A stretch of 32,187 bases of DNA from assembly GCA_027310575.1 (NCBI GenBank), contig DAIDAO010000009.1, positions 1 to 32,187 on the forward strand, read 5' to 3'. Both the position numbers and the translations under genes were made by a program. The DNA is from a bacterium (GTDB lineage: Archaea > Thermoproteota > Nitrososphaeria > Nitrososphaerales > Gagatemarchaeaceae). Shown here piece after piece: positions 7,029 through 13,653 of this stretch (positions are counted from its first letter, which is position 1; every line of letters begins with the position of its first letter). The notes below the pieces were generated by a model that ran no database searches, was not told the DNA's origin, and saw nothing but the letters and a program-made list of their open reading frames with translations.

Positions 7029-7178
7029 CTAGCCACGGCCTGTATACTTGCCCGGTACAGCATCAAAGATGGCATTGCACTGGGCTGAGCAGAAGTAGTA
7101 TATCGTCCCCTCGTGCACTGACTCGAACTTGGCCATCTTCTTGAGCACGTTCATTCCGCACACCGGATCCCTGGACAT
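7029..7178 (-). CDS. 49-residue YHS-domain protein
   Basis: A minus-strand frame from ATG at 7178 encodes 49 residues with a complete YHS-domain pattern. DPVCGM lies at residues 4-9, followed by a strand (KFESVHEGTIYYFC) and SAQCNAIFDAVPGKY. The cysteines at 7, 30 and 34 are the expected metal or heme ligands of YHS/TRASH-like modules, which are often found alone or attached to metal transporters and metal-responsive proteins. A TATA-like box (GAAATATCAG on this strand) lies about 27 bases upstream, supporting an independent leaderless transcript. It follows the tRNA convergently. Roles in metal binding or sensing are inferred from the family. Confidence 0.8.
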   Translation of the reverse strand: MSRDPVCGMNVLKKMAKFESVHEGTIYYFCSAQCNAIFDAVPGKYTGRG

Positions 7179-7200
7179 CCCAACTCACGCTGACCCCAGA

Positions 7201-7210
7201 CTGATATTTC
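7201..7210 (-). promoter_or_regulatory. TATA-like box for the YHS gene
   Basis: On the minus strand the element reads GAAATATCAG, centred about 27 bases before the ATG at 7178. Confidence 0.45.
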
Positions 7211-7241
7211 AACCTAATACAAGGAAGACGTAGGGGATAGC

Positions 7242-7778
7242 CTACTTCTGTCCGGCCCGTTCCCTCAGCTCGATGACAATCGAATTGTCCCCTACGCTGA
7301 ACGCGGGGTGGTTGCCTGCCGCTTCCAAGATTGCCTGGGCATAGTGAGCGAGGAAGAGCGAACCCTTCTTGCCTAGCTCATGGCCGAGAGTTACGGTCCT
7401 CTTCCAACCCTGGATGGTCTCGGCGTACTCGAAGAGATTCGCGTACTCTGAGAGGTCTTTCAGGTGGGCCAGAGCAGCCTGGGTCGTCATGGGGTTGTCT
7501 TTGGCGACGATCAAGAATCCTGGGACATCTGTACCTGCCTCGTGCCCCGCCTTGATGATGGCATCGTCGCTGGCTGCGTCCAGAACTCGCTTGAATGTCG
7601 GTCTTGCCAGCTTAATCATGTGGAGCCTCCCGACATGCCTGTCGAAGTTGGCATAGGACAGAACGATTTGATTGAGGAGGGTGTCTGCGCTCACGCCGCG
7701 TCGCTTCGCGTCCTCCCGCAGGGCTTCGAATGCGCGGTCCCCCAACATGGACGTTGCGGGACTATTCCCACCTGCCAA
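7242..7778 (-). CDS. Conserved hypothetical protein with ribbon-helix-helix-like N-terminus
   Basis: This 178-residue protein starts with a segment (DRAFEALREDAKRRGVSADTLLNQIV) that has the spacing of a ribbon-helix-helix DNA-binding motif. It continues into an alpha/beta C-terminal region containing a short conserved-looking block (LGHELGKKGSLFLAHYAQAI). The overall pattern resembles a lineage-expanded family I associate with soil and marine Nitrososphaerota, but I cannot verify that here. TTG at 7778 keeps the full strand before the first helix, and ATG at 7748 is an alternative. The 235 bases to the divergent GltD-like gene hold no gene that I can support. The function is unknown, and a regulatory role is only suggested. 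Confidence 0.6.
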   Translation of the reverse strand: MAGGNSPATSMLGDRAFEALREDAKRRGVSADTLLNQIVLSYANFDRHVGRLHMIKLARPTFKRVLDAASDDAIIKAGHEAGTDVPGFLIVAKDNPMTTQAALAHLKDLSEYANLFEYAETIQGWKRTVTLGHELGKKGSLFLAHYAQAILEAAGNHPAFSVGDNSIVIELRERAGQK

Positions 7779-7973
7779 GGTCGAACGAGAGTTCGGGAGT
7801 GTCGGACCCTATTTGTGCGTTTGCGGGTCTCGGAGGCGCGTTCTCGCAATGCCCCGATTGGAGGTGGCTTCTGGAAGGAATCGCCACATCCCAGGACTCG
7901 CCCGACCCCAGCGCGGCCCATGAGGGCAGTCCCCCATCTCTCGGTACTTTCCACAACTGAGAATCGCCTCAAG

Positions 7974-7984
7974 GGCTTAATACC
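7974..7984 (+). promoter_or_regulatory. TATA-like box for the GltD-like gene
   Basis: The element GGCTTAATACC lies about 35 bases before the ATG at 8014. It favours that ATG over the upstream in-frame GTG at 7996. Confidence 0.4.
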
Positions 7985-8013
7985 GCTCGCCGAGGGTGCG
8001 AAATTCTGCGGGC

Positions 8014-9504
8014 ATGTCCCTACAGACAGAGCGCATATCCAAGTTCCCGTTCCCCAAGCTAGACGCTTCTCTGAGGGAGGGGAACTTCGAGGAGGTCCAG
8101 CTCCCCTACACGGCTGAGGAGGCTATGGCCGAGGCGAGCAGGTGCATCACGTGCGGCAATCCTGTCTGCATCGACATCTGCCCTCTCCAGACGGACGTCA
8201 GGGGGATGTGCGAGGCCGTCGCCCGCGGTGATTTCGCTGCCGCATACCACAGGATAAGGGAGACGAACGCCCTCTTGGGGACCACCGCTCGGTGCTGCCC
8301 GCAGCTGGACAGCCTCTGCGAGGCAGTGTGCGTGATAGGGACCAGGGGACAACCCGTAGCTTCGGGGATGATTCAGCGCTTCGTCGCCGACTGGGAGAGG
8401 ACGACGTCGCGGCAGCCCGATCCGAAGACGATGCATGAGACTGGGTTGAGCGTGGGGATCATAGGCGGAGGACCGGCCGGGCTCGCAGCGGCCGAGCTTC
8501 TGAGGCGCTACGGACATTCGGTCACGATCTACGAGGAGCTCCCTGCCCTCGGCGGCACCGCCTGGTACGGGATACCCGACTACCACCTGGCCAAGGACGT
8601 GCTGCAGTACGAGGCATCCAGGGTCGTCGGGATGGGGGTGAACGTCAGGACAGGAGTCAAGGTGGGGAGGGACATCAGCCTCTACGACCTTGGGTCGGAC
8701 CACGACGCCGTCCTCGTCGCCACAGGGGCAAAGGACGTGTCGAAGTTCGACACGCCGGGTTCGGACCTCAAGGGCGTGTATGACGGATACAAGTTCCTCG
8801 AGGACGTGTTTGCGGGCGGGGTGGACGCGTATCTCAAGGACCCAAAGTACAATCTGGGGCAGCGGGTCCTCGTCATCGGGGGCGGGGACAGCGCGCTCGA
8901 CTGCGCCCGGACGGCCCTGAGGCTCACGCGAGGGGATGTCACAATCGTGTATCGCAGGACGGAGGCGGAGATGCCGGTAGACGAGATCCTCGTAGAGGAA
9001 GGGAAGGAGGAGGGGCTGAAGCTGAGGTTCCTCCTCGCACCCAAGGCGTACGTCGGTCAGAAAGGGCGCGTGGCCAAGGTTAGCATGTCAGTGATGAAAC
9101 TGGGCGACGTGGACTCCAGCGGGAGGAGGAGCCCTGTCCCGACTGGGGAGACGGTCGACATGGAGTGCGATTCTGTGATCATAGCCATCGGAAGAGGTCC
9201 GAACACGTTCCTCCAGCGGACCTCGGGAATAGAGGCTGGACCGAGGGGGGCCATAAGGGTGGACGAGAACTGCATGACGTCACTTCAGGGGGTCTTCGCG
9301 GCGGGGGACGTGGTGACTGGGGAAAGCCTGGTTGTCAGGGCTATGGCAAAGGGGAGGGAGGCGGCACAGCGGATTCACGAATACCTGATGAAGATAGGAA
9401 ACGAGCACGTGTCCCTCTACGACCACTATTTCACCCGAAGGACGTCAGGGCGCTATTATCGGGACATGCTGGACGGCAAGGAAGAGACCCTCCCCCCAGC
9501 CTGA
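8014..9504 (+). CDS. GltD-like NAD(P)-dependent flavoprotein oxidoreductase
   Basis: This 496-residue protein has the architecture of the small subunit of glutamate synthase and related NAD(P)H:acceptor oxidoreductases. The N-terminus has cysteine groups CITCGNPVCIDICP and CCPQLDSLCEAVC (Fer4_20-type iron-sulfur region). A first Rossmann motif for FAD (VGIIGGGPAGLAAAELL) and a second for NAD(P) (VLVIGGGDSALDCARTAL) follow, and the closing FAD motif is GVFAAGDVVTGESLVV. No large GltB subunit is seen nearby. Related proteins pass electrons between NAD(P)H and ferredoxin. BzdV in bacterial benzoate clusters is such a GltD-like protein, so a role in feeding the reductase encoded 13 kb downstream is possible but unproven. 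Start choice rests on the upstream box. Confidence 0.85.
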   Translation: MSLQTERISKFPFPKLDASLREGNFEEVQLPYTAEEAMAEASRCITCGNPVCIDICPLQTDVRGMCEAVARGDFAAAYHRIRETNALLGTTARCCPQLDSLCEAVCVIGTRGQPVASGMIQRFVADWERTTSRQPDPKTMHETGLSVGIIGGGPAGLAAAELLRRYGHSVTIYEELPALGGTAWYGIPDYHLAKDVLQYEASRVVGMGVNVRTGVKVGRDISLYDLGSDHDAVLVATGAKDVSKFDTPGSDLKGVYDGYKFLEDVFAGGVDAYLKDPKYNLGQRVLVIGGGDSALDCARTALRLTRGDVTIVYRRTEAEMPVDEILVEEGKEEGLKLRFLLAPKAYVGQKGRVAKVSMSVMKLGDVDSSGRRSPVPTGETVDMECDSVIIAIGRGPNTFLQRTSGIEAGPRGAIRVDENCMTSLQGVFAAGDVVTGESLVVRAMAKGREAAQRIHEYLMKIGNEHVSLYDHYFTRRTSGRYYRDMLDGKEETLPPA

Positions 9505-9517
9505 GACTCCGGGGCAT

Positions 9518-9529
9518 CATTCATAAGCC
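9518..9529 (+). promoter_or_regulatory. A/T-rich box before the truncated dehydrogenase
   Basis: The element CATTCATAAGCC lies about 22 bases before the GTG at 9545. It suggests that the shortened gene may still be transcribed from its own start. Confidence 0.35.
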
Positions 9530-9544
9530 GCTGGCGCCGAAGGG

Positions 9545-10336
9545 GTGTCTGAGGGCCAGAGGACGGCCGTCTATCCGGTCCTATCCGACGGCAGCTGCGC
9601 CTACTGCCTTCGGGGGATGCCCAGCAGGTGTCTCTCAAGGGGGCTCGTCGGCATCGTGACCGACGGCGGCTACGCAGAGCTTGTCAAGGTCCCGGCCTCG
9701 AACCTGATGCCAATCGGCGAGCTGGACTTCAAGGCGGCTGCCGCCATGCCGGTCAACTTCGGGACCGCGTGGAACGGGCTAGCGTCTCGCGCGAAGGTCG
9801 TCTCCGGGGACACGGTCCTGGTCTGGGGGGCTGCGGGCGGCGTCGGCTACGCCGCGACGCAGATCGCGAAGCTCCTCGGAGCCAAGGTGGTCGCGGTCGT
9901 GGGGGACGACAAGAAGGCGAACTTCGTCGAGTCTCAGGGGGCGGACCTGGTGGTCAACAGCAGGACCCAGAGCGTCGTCGAGGCTGTCCGCACTTTCACA
10001 GGGGGGCTGGGCGCCTCGGTCGTCGTCGACCACGTGGGCGGGGACACCTGGGGCGCGAGCATCGAATGCCTTGCCAGGGGAGGGAGGATGGTCACTTTGG
10101 GGCTCACCTCCGGGCCCAAGTCCGAAGTGGACGTCCGCCGCGTCTACCAGGAAGAACTCGCAATCCTCGGCACATGGGGTCAGTCGAGGGAGGACATCCA
10201 GCTCGTCATGAAGCTCGCTTCCGACGGCAAGCTGAAGCCGTCAATATTCCACGAGTTCCCGCTGAGCTCGGCATCAGAGGCCCACAGGACCTTGGAGTCG
10301 CGGGACGTTCAGGGGAAGATCCTGCTCCTGCCGTAG
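9545..10336 (+). CDS. N-terminally truncated zinc-type alcohol dehydrogenase (MDR superfamily)
   Basis: The 263 residues align in pattern with the C-terminal three-quarters of medium-chain dehydrogenases, which are normally about 340 residues. The frame opens at AVYPVLSDGSCAYCLRG, the structural zinc loop. It continues through GGYAELVKVPASN, the cofactor motif VWGAAGGVGYAATQIAK, and the C-terminal return to the catalytic domain. The first 70 or so residues are missing, including the catalytic cysteine and the GHE zinc ligand motif. One structural zinc cysteine is also replaced (LSDGSC where LSCGxC is usual). Only about 40 bases separate it from the previous gene, so the lost part is not nearby. 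It may be a decayed gene or a non-catalytic NAD(P)-binding remnant. Confidence 0.75.
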   Translation: MSEGQRTAVYPVLSDGSCAYCLRGMPSRCLSRGLVGIVTDGGYAELVKVPASNLMPIGELDFKAAAAMPVNFGTAWNGLASRAKVVSGDTVLVWGAAGGVGYAATQIAKLLGAKVVAVVGDDKKANFVESQGADLVVNSRTQSVVEAVRTFTGGLGASVVVDHVGGDTWGASIECLARGGRMVTLGLTSGPKSEVDVRRVYQEELAILGTWGQSREDIQLVMKLASDGKLKPSIFHEFPLSSASEAHRTLESRDVQGKILLLP

Positions 10337-10354
10337 CCGGGGGCTGCAAATCCA

Positions 10355-10365
10355 GAAATAACGAA
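10355..10365 (+). promoter_or_regulatory. TATA-like box for the amidohydrolase gene
   Basis: The element GAAATAACGAA lies about 25 bases before the ATG at 10383. Confidence 0.4.
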
Positions 10366-10382
10366 ACGTCAGGCACGCCCGC

Positions 10383-11240
10383 ATGCGCTCCTACGACTGC
10401 CACCTCCACATCCTCCCCCTGGAGATGGTCAAACCCGGGATCCGAGACGTGATACTCTCCTCGAAGAACATTGACCAGAGGCAGTACGCCAGGGTCTGCA
10501 GGGACCCTTCGGAGCTGGTGAAGATGCTCGACGACGCGGACGTCGAGAGGGCTGGGATCATGTCCTACCAGTCCCCGCGCGTCGTGGGGGTGGGCAACGA
10601 GCTCGTCGAATTCATAGCGAAGTACACCCGGCAGCACCGGGACAGGCTCGTCCAGATCGGCTCTGCGAACCCGGTCGAAGACGAGCATCCGGTCAGGACC
10701 CTCGAGTGGCTCTACAGCAAGCTTGAGGTGAGGGTGGTGAAGGTCCACCCTGTCCACCAGCTCTACAAGCCCAACGCCTACCGCAGGGAGGAGGGCGGGC
10801 TCTCCTCGCTCAAGAAGATGTACGAGTTCCTAGACGACCACAAAATCCCTGTCATGATCCACACTGGGTCGAGCATCTTCCCAGGTGCAGGGCTGAAGTA
10901 CGGGGACCCCATATTCGTCGACGACGTCGCGAACGATTTCCCGAGCCTCAGGATCATCATGTGCCACGCAGGGAGGCCGATCTGGATGCAGACGGCCTCT
11001 TTGCTGATGCGGAAGCACCGCAACATGATGCTGGACCTCACCGGAATCCCTCCGAAGCGGCTCCTCGAATTCGTCCCCAAGCTCGAAGAGTTCCAGGACA
11101 GGGCGGTGTTCGGCTCCGACTGGGCCAGCCCGGGGGTGAAGGGCATCAGAGAGAACAAGGAGGAGTTCGAGGGCATCAGGATCTCGGCCTCGGCGAAGAA
11201 GAAGATCCTCTTCGACAACGCAAGGAAAATCTTCCGATAG
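10383..11240 (+). CDS. Amidohydrolase-2 family metal-dependent hydrolase or decarboxylase
   Basis: This 285-residue TIM-barrel enzyme has the metal-binding signature of the amidohydrolase-2 / ACMSD-like group. Visible elements are DCHLHI at the N-terminus, VVKVHPVHQLYKP, VMIHTGSS, IIMCHAGRP and the late VFGSDWASP, which supplies the conserved aspartate. Family members include decarboxylases and hydrolases acting on carboxylated aromatic or unsaturated compounds, so a link to the aromatic-degradation genes 2.5 kb downstream is tempting. However, the gene has its own promoter-like box and lies outside that island. The ATG at 10383 gives the expected N-terminus. The substrate cannot be named from sequence. 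Confidence 0.82.
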   Translation: MRSYDCHLHILPLEMVKPGIRDVILSSKNIDQRQYARVCRDPSELVKMLDDADVERAGIMSYQSPRVVGVGNELVEFIAKYTRQHRDRLVQIGSANPVEDEHPVRTLEWLYSKLEVRVVKVHPVHQLYKPNAYRREEGGLSSLKKMYEFLDDHKIPVMIHTGSSIFPGAGLKYGDPIFVDDVANDFPSLRIIMCHAGRPIWMQTASLLMRKHRNMMLDLTGIPPKRLLEFVPKLEEFQDRAVFGSDWASPGVKGIRENKEEFEGIRISASAKKKILFDNARKIFR

Positions 11241-11263
11241 AGGGCCATGTCGCTCCAGAAAAT

Positions 11264-11275
11264 CCTGATAAGGTC
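11264..11275 (+). promoter_or_regulatory. TATA-like box for the small zinc protein
   Basis: The element CCTGATAAGGTC lies about 28 bases before the ATG at 11296. Confidence 0.4.
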
Positions 11276-11295
11276 GCCCCGTTACGTCGGGGGAG

Positions 11296-11574
11296 ATGGC
11301 TTCATGCGCCGCGTGCGGCAAGCAGATTTCGACGTCCCGCGGCGGCTGGGGGCTCCGGGAGAGGGACCTGGTATACCACATAAGGTGTGCCCCAGACGAT
11401 CTCCTTGATGACGCAACCTCCGAATGGGACGCCATCCTCGACAGGGGCATGACATACTTCGTGAAGAAGTACTCACCCGAGGGCCGAGGGCCCAACGACC
11501 GGCGCCAGACCCTGGCAAGCTTCGCCGAGCTCGGCGGGCGGATATCTGCCGAGTCCAAGAGAAGGAAGAAGTGA
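11296..11574 (+). CDS. Small protein with putative zinc-binding cysteines, function unknown
   Basis: This 92-residue protein begins MASCAACGK, a CxxC pair, followed about 20 residues later by YHIRCAP, which offers a histidine and a third cysteine. The pattern would fit a small zinc knuckle. The rest is helical and charged, ending in a basic tail (ESKRRKK) that could contact nucleic acid. The ATG at 11296 lies about 28 bases after a TATA-like box. The gene ends 10 bases before the convergent fdhD stop. No family was recognised. Confidence 0.6.
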   Translation: MASCAACGKQISTSRGGWGLRERDLVYHIRCAPDDLLDDATSEWDAILDRGMTYFVKKYSPEGRGPNDRRQTLASFAELGGRISAESKRRKK

Positions 11575-11584
11575 GCGCGCCGGC

Positions 11585-12484
11585 TCAGTTCGGTGAGCGC
11601 GGCCGGGGTCGTCCTGCCTCGCGGGGCCCTTCGGTCCCGCCCTTTAGCGCGATTCTATCCGGCCGGGTGTAGATGTTCAGGCGCGAGCCTCTCGCGAACC
11701 CTATCAGCGTCACTCCGGTCTTCTCGGCGGCATAGATCCCCGAGTAGATCACGCTGGTGTTGGAGACGACGATGGGCACCCCGACCCTCGCCAGCTTCAG
11801 GACCATGTCTGCGGGCTGCCTGCCAGTAGAGATGCCCACGCACCTGGAGAAGTCGGCCCCGGCCATGGCGGCTTGGCCGACCGCCTTGTCGACCGCGTTG
11901 TGCCTCCCCACGTCTTCACCGTGACCGACGGCCCTGCCTTCCTCGAATATGGTCGCGCTGTGGACCCCGCCCGTGGCCTTCCAGGCGCTGTTGCCCCTCC
12001 CGAACTCCCCGAGCATCTTCGCTATGTCGTCGAGGCTCACTCTGTACTCCGAGGCCACGCTGGGCCTGTCGACCCTGTCGAGGAGGCGCACGAACTCGGG
12101 GTTCCAGAGCCCGCAGGCGGTCGTTATCACCTTGTAGACGCTCGCAGCCGCGACCCTCGCCGAAGGGTCGAAGGACAGGCGGACCCTCGCCCTGGCGCCG
12201 TCGACCTTCAGGTCCTCGATCTCTTTCAGGCTGGTGATTATGCCTTCGTCGAGCAGGTAGCCCGCCACGTGCTCCTGCCTCATCGTCGGGGACGAAAACA
12301 CGGTCGCTGCCAGCTCTCCGTTGAGCACGATGTCCAGCGGACCTTCGACAGCCACCATCTCCGAATCCTCCCTGGCCGACCGGGCGCCGATGTCGACCTT
12401 GGTGACGGACACCTCCTTGGTGGAGCCCCACTCGCCCTGAGGCTCCTCGCCTCCGAGCCCAGCTGTCTTGGGGGTATGCTCCAA
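11585..12484 (-). CDS. fdhD: FdhD-like sulfurtransferase for molybdoenzyme maturation
   Basis: FdhD carries sulfur from a desulfurase to the molybdenum cofactor of formate dehydrogenase and possibly related enzymes. Family motifs seen are NGELAATVFSSPTMRQEHVAGYLLDEGII, ATGGVHSATIF, GEDVGRHNAVDKAVG, the phosphate-binding-like STGRQPADMVLKLARVGVP and GVTLIGFARGSRLNIYT. The loop that usually carries two cysteines in a CxxC pattern reads TTACGLWNPE, so only C124 remains and the second position is tryptophan. No formate dehydrogenase was seen here, but a DMSO-reductase-family molybdoenzyme lies downstream at 26114-28837 and could be the client. TTG at 12484 follows the AbrB-PhoU stop by 16 bases, so the two are probably one operon. 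A GTG near 12409 is an alternative start. Confidence 0.88.
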   Translation of the reverse strand: MEHTPKTAGLGGEEPQGEWGSTKEVSVTKVDIGARSAREDSEMVAVEGPLDIVLNGELAATVFSSPTMRQEHVAGYLLDEGIITSLKEIEDLKVDGARARVRLSFDPSARVAAASVYKVITTACGLWNPEFVRLLDRVDRPSVASEYRVSLDDIAKMLGEFGRGNSAWKATGGVHSATIFEEGRAVGHGEDVGRHNAVDKAVGQAAMAGADFSRCVGISTGRQPADMVLKLARVGVPIVVSNTSVIYSGIYAAEKTGVTLIGFARGSRLNIYTRPDRIALKGGTEGPREAGRPRPRSPN

Positions 12485-12500
12485 CTCGACTTCCCCTCTG

Positions 12501-13577
12501 CTAACCGCCTTTCGCGGGCACGTGCAGGTCTGCCGTCGGGGAGAGAATCCTGTTGGCAGCGGCGTCGGCTATGCCCACGCTGTGTCCCGCGATCCTCCTT
12601 ATCTCTCGCGCGACGAGCATCTCGAACACCGCCCTCTTGACTTCCTTCGACCCCTTCAGGACATCGACGCTCAGCGCCTCGTCGACGCCACTGACGTCTT
12701 TCATGAGCTTCAGGACCCTGATCGACTTCGCGTAGTCCTTCTCCAGGAACGCCTCGACGCTCAGCTTCTGCATCTCGTAGGTCGTCGCTGACAGCCTGCG
12801 CAGCCTTTCCAGGATCTTGGGTTCGACCTTCTCCGCGAACTTCACGACGTGCTTGGCGATGTAGATCGCATGATAGACGGTCCTGTTCAGGTCGCGCGTG
12901 ACGAGGCCGTAGGTGATCAGCTCCCTGCTGTCCCTTATGCCGCTCTTGAACGCCACGTTGGAGTTCATGCTGCACACCGCGAGCTTCCTTATCATCGCCC
13001 TGTAGGTCCTCAGTATCTCGGCCTCCCGTCCGACCACCTCCTCCGCGAGCTCCACGCTCCCGGCAGCCAGCGCCCCGACTGCGTCTCTGTGGACGGACAG
13101 CGCGATGCCCTGGATCTCCCGTATCATGTCGTCCAGCAGCCTGTCCTGGTCGCTCAGGGTGACCGCGAGGAGCACGGTGTGGGTGTCCTCCTTCACTATC
13201 TCTATGCTGGGCAGGTCGAGCCTTATCTCCCTCAGCGCCTTCTTGAACTCGGCGGGGATCACGGCCCTGGACCTGACCAGCAGCTCGTCGGCCCCCTGCA
13301 TGTAGTACGTCCACAGCAGATACCTGATGGACTTCGCGTCGCTGAGCTCCTCGATGTCGATCTCGGCCCTCCTCTTCTCCGCGATGAGCTCCATCGGGGT
13401 GAACTTCAGGGAAAACCCGTCCTCGGCGAGGAAGAGCTCCGCCCCCTTTGACAGACCAAGACCCTTGACCCACCACTGTGGGACAGTGACTGTGTAGCTC
13501 CCCTCGACCGCATTCTTCTCCGATACGTTCTGCTGGAGTTTCCTTACGGTCGGCCTCGAAGGAATCGTCTTGCCCAT
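12501..13577 (-). CDS. AbrB-PhoU two-domain regulator
   Basis: This 358-residue protein begins with a swapped-hairpin AbrB-like DNA-binding segment. GSYTVTVPQWWVKGLGLSKG and AELFLAEDGFSLKFTP match that pattern. It is followed by two helical PhoU-like repeats, including DDMIREIQGIALSVHRDAV and AIYIAKHVVKFAEKVEPKI. This arrangement is common in archaea, where such proteins are annotated as phosphate uptake regulators although direct evidence is limited. No phosphate transporter genes lie nearby. Instead the gene sits divergently from the aromatic operon at 13654 and upstream of fdhD. A role in controlling that operon is possible, but it rests only on position. Confidence 0.85.
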   Translation of the reverse strand: MGKTIPSRPTVRKLQQNVSEKNAVEGSYTVTVPQWWVKGLGLSKGAELFLAEDGFSLKFTPMELIAEKRRAEIDIEELSDAKSIRYLLWTYYMQGADELLVRSRAVIPAEFKKALREIRLDLPSIEIVKEDTHTVLLAVTLSDQDRLLDDMIREIQGIALSVHRDAVGALAAGSVELAEEVVGREAEILRTYRAMIRKLAVCSMNSNVAFKSGIRDSRELITYGLVTRDLNRTVYHAIYIAKHVVKFAEKVEPKILERLRRLSATTYEMQKLSVEAFLEKDYAKSIRVLKLMKDVSGVDEALSVDVLKGSKEVKRAVFEMLVAREIRRIAGHSVGIADAAANRILSPTADLHVPAKGG

Positions 13578-13592
13578 CGCAGTCGCCGTTGG

Positions 13593-13604
13593 TTCTTATA
13601 GAAA
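13593..13604 (-). promoter_or_regulatory. TATA-like box for the AbrB-PhoU gene
   Basis: On the minus strand the element reads TTTCTATAAGAA, centred about 22 bases before the ATG at 13577. The TATATAAATC sequence slightly further away is an alternative. Confidence 0.45.
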
Positions 13605-13614
13605 CAGATGGTGA

Positions 13615-13626
13615 TTTATATATATT
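13615..13626 (+). promoter_or_regulatory. Strong TATA box of aromatic operon 1
   Basis: TTTATATATATT is the most canonical archaeal TATA box in this part of the window. It lies about 34 bases before the ATG at 13654. It heads the run of overlapping or closely spaced genes through 17955. Confidence 0.6.
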
Positions 13627-13653
13627 GGTTCGCCCACGACGCGGACCGGGAGA

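Noticed and set aside
7779-8013. Small open frames between the hypothetical protein and the GltD-like gene
   Set aside because: Several short frames exist on both strands, but none has a motif, a promoter-like box at the right distance or a convincing composition. The region is read as a divergent promoter region.
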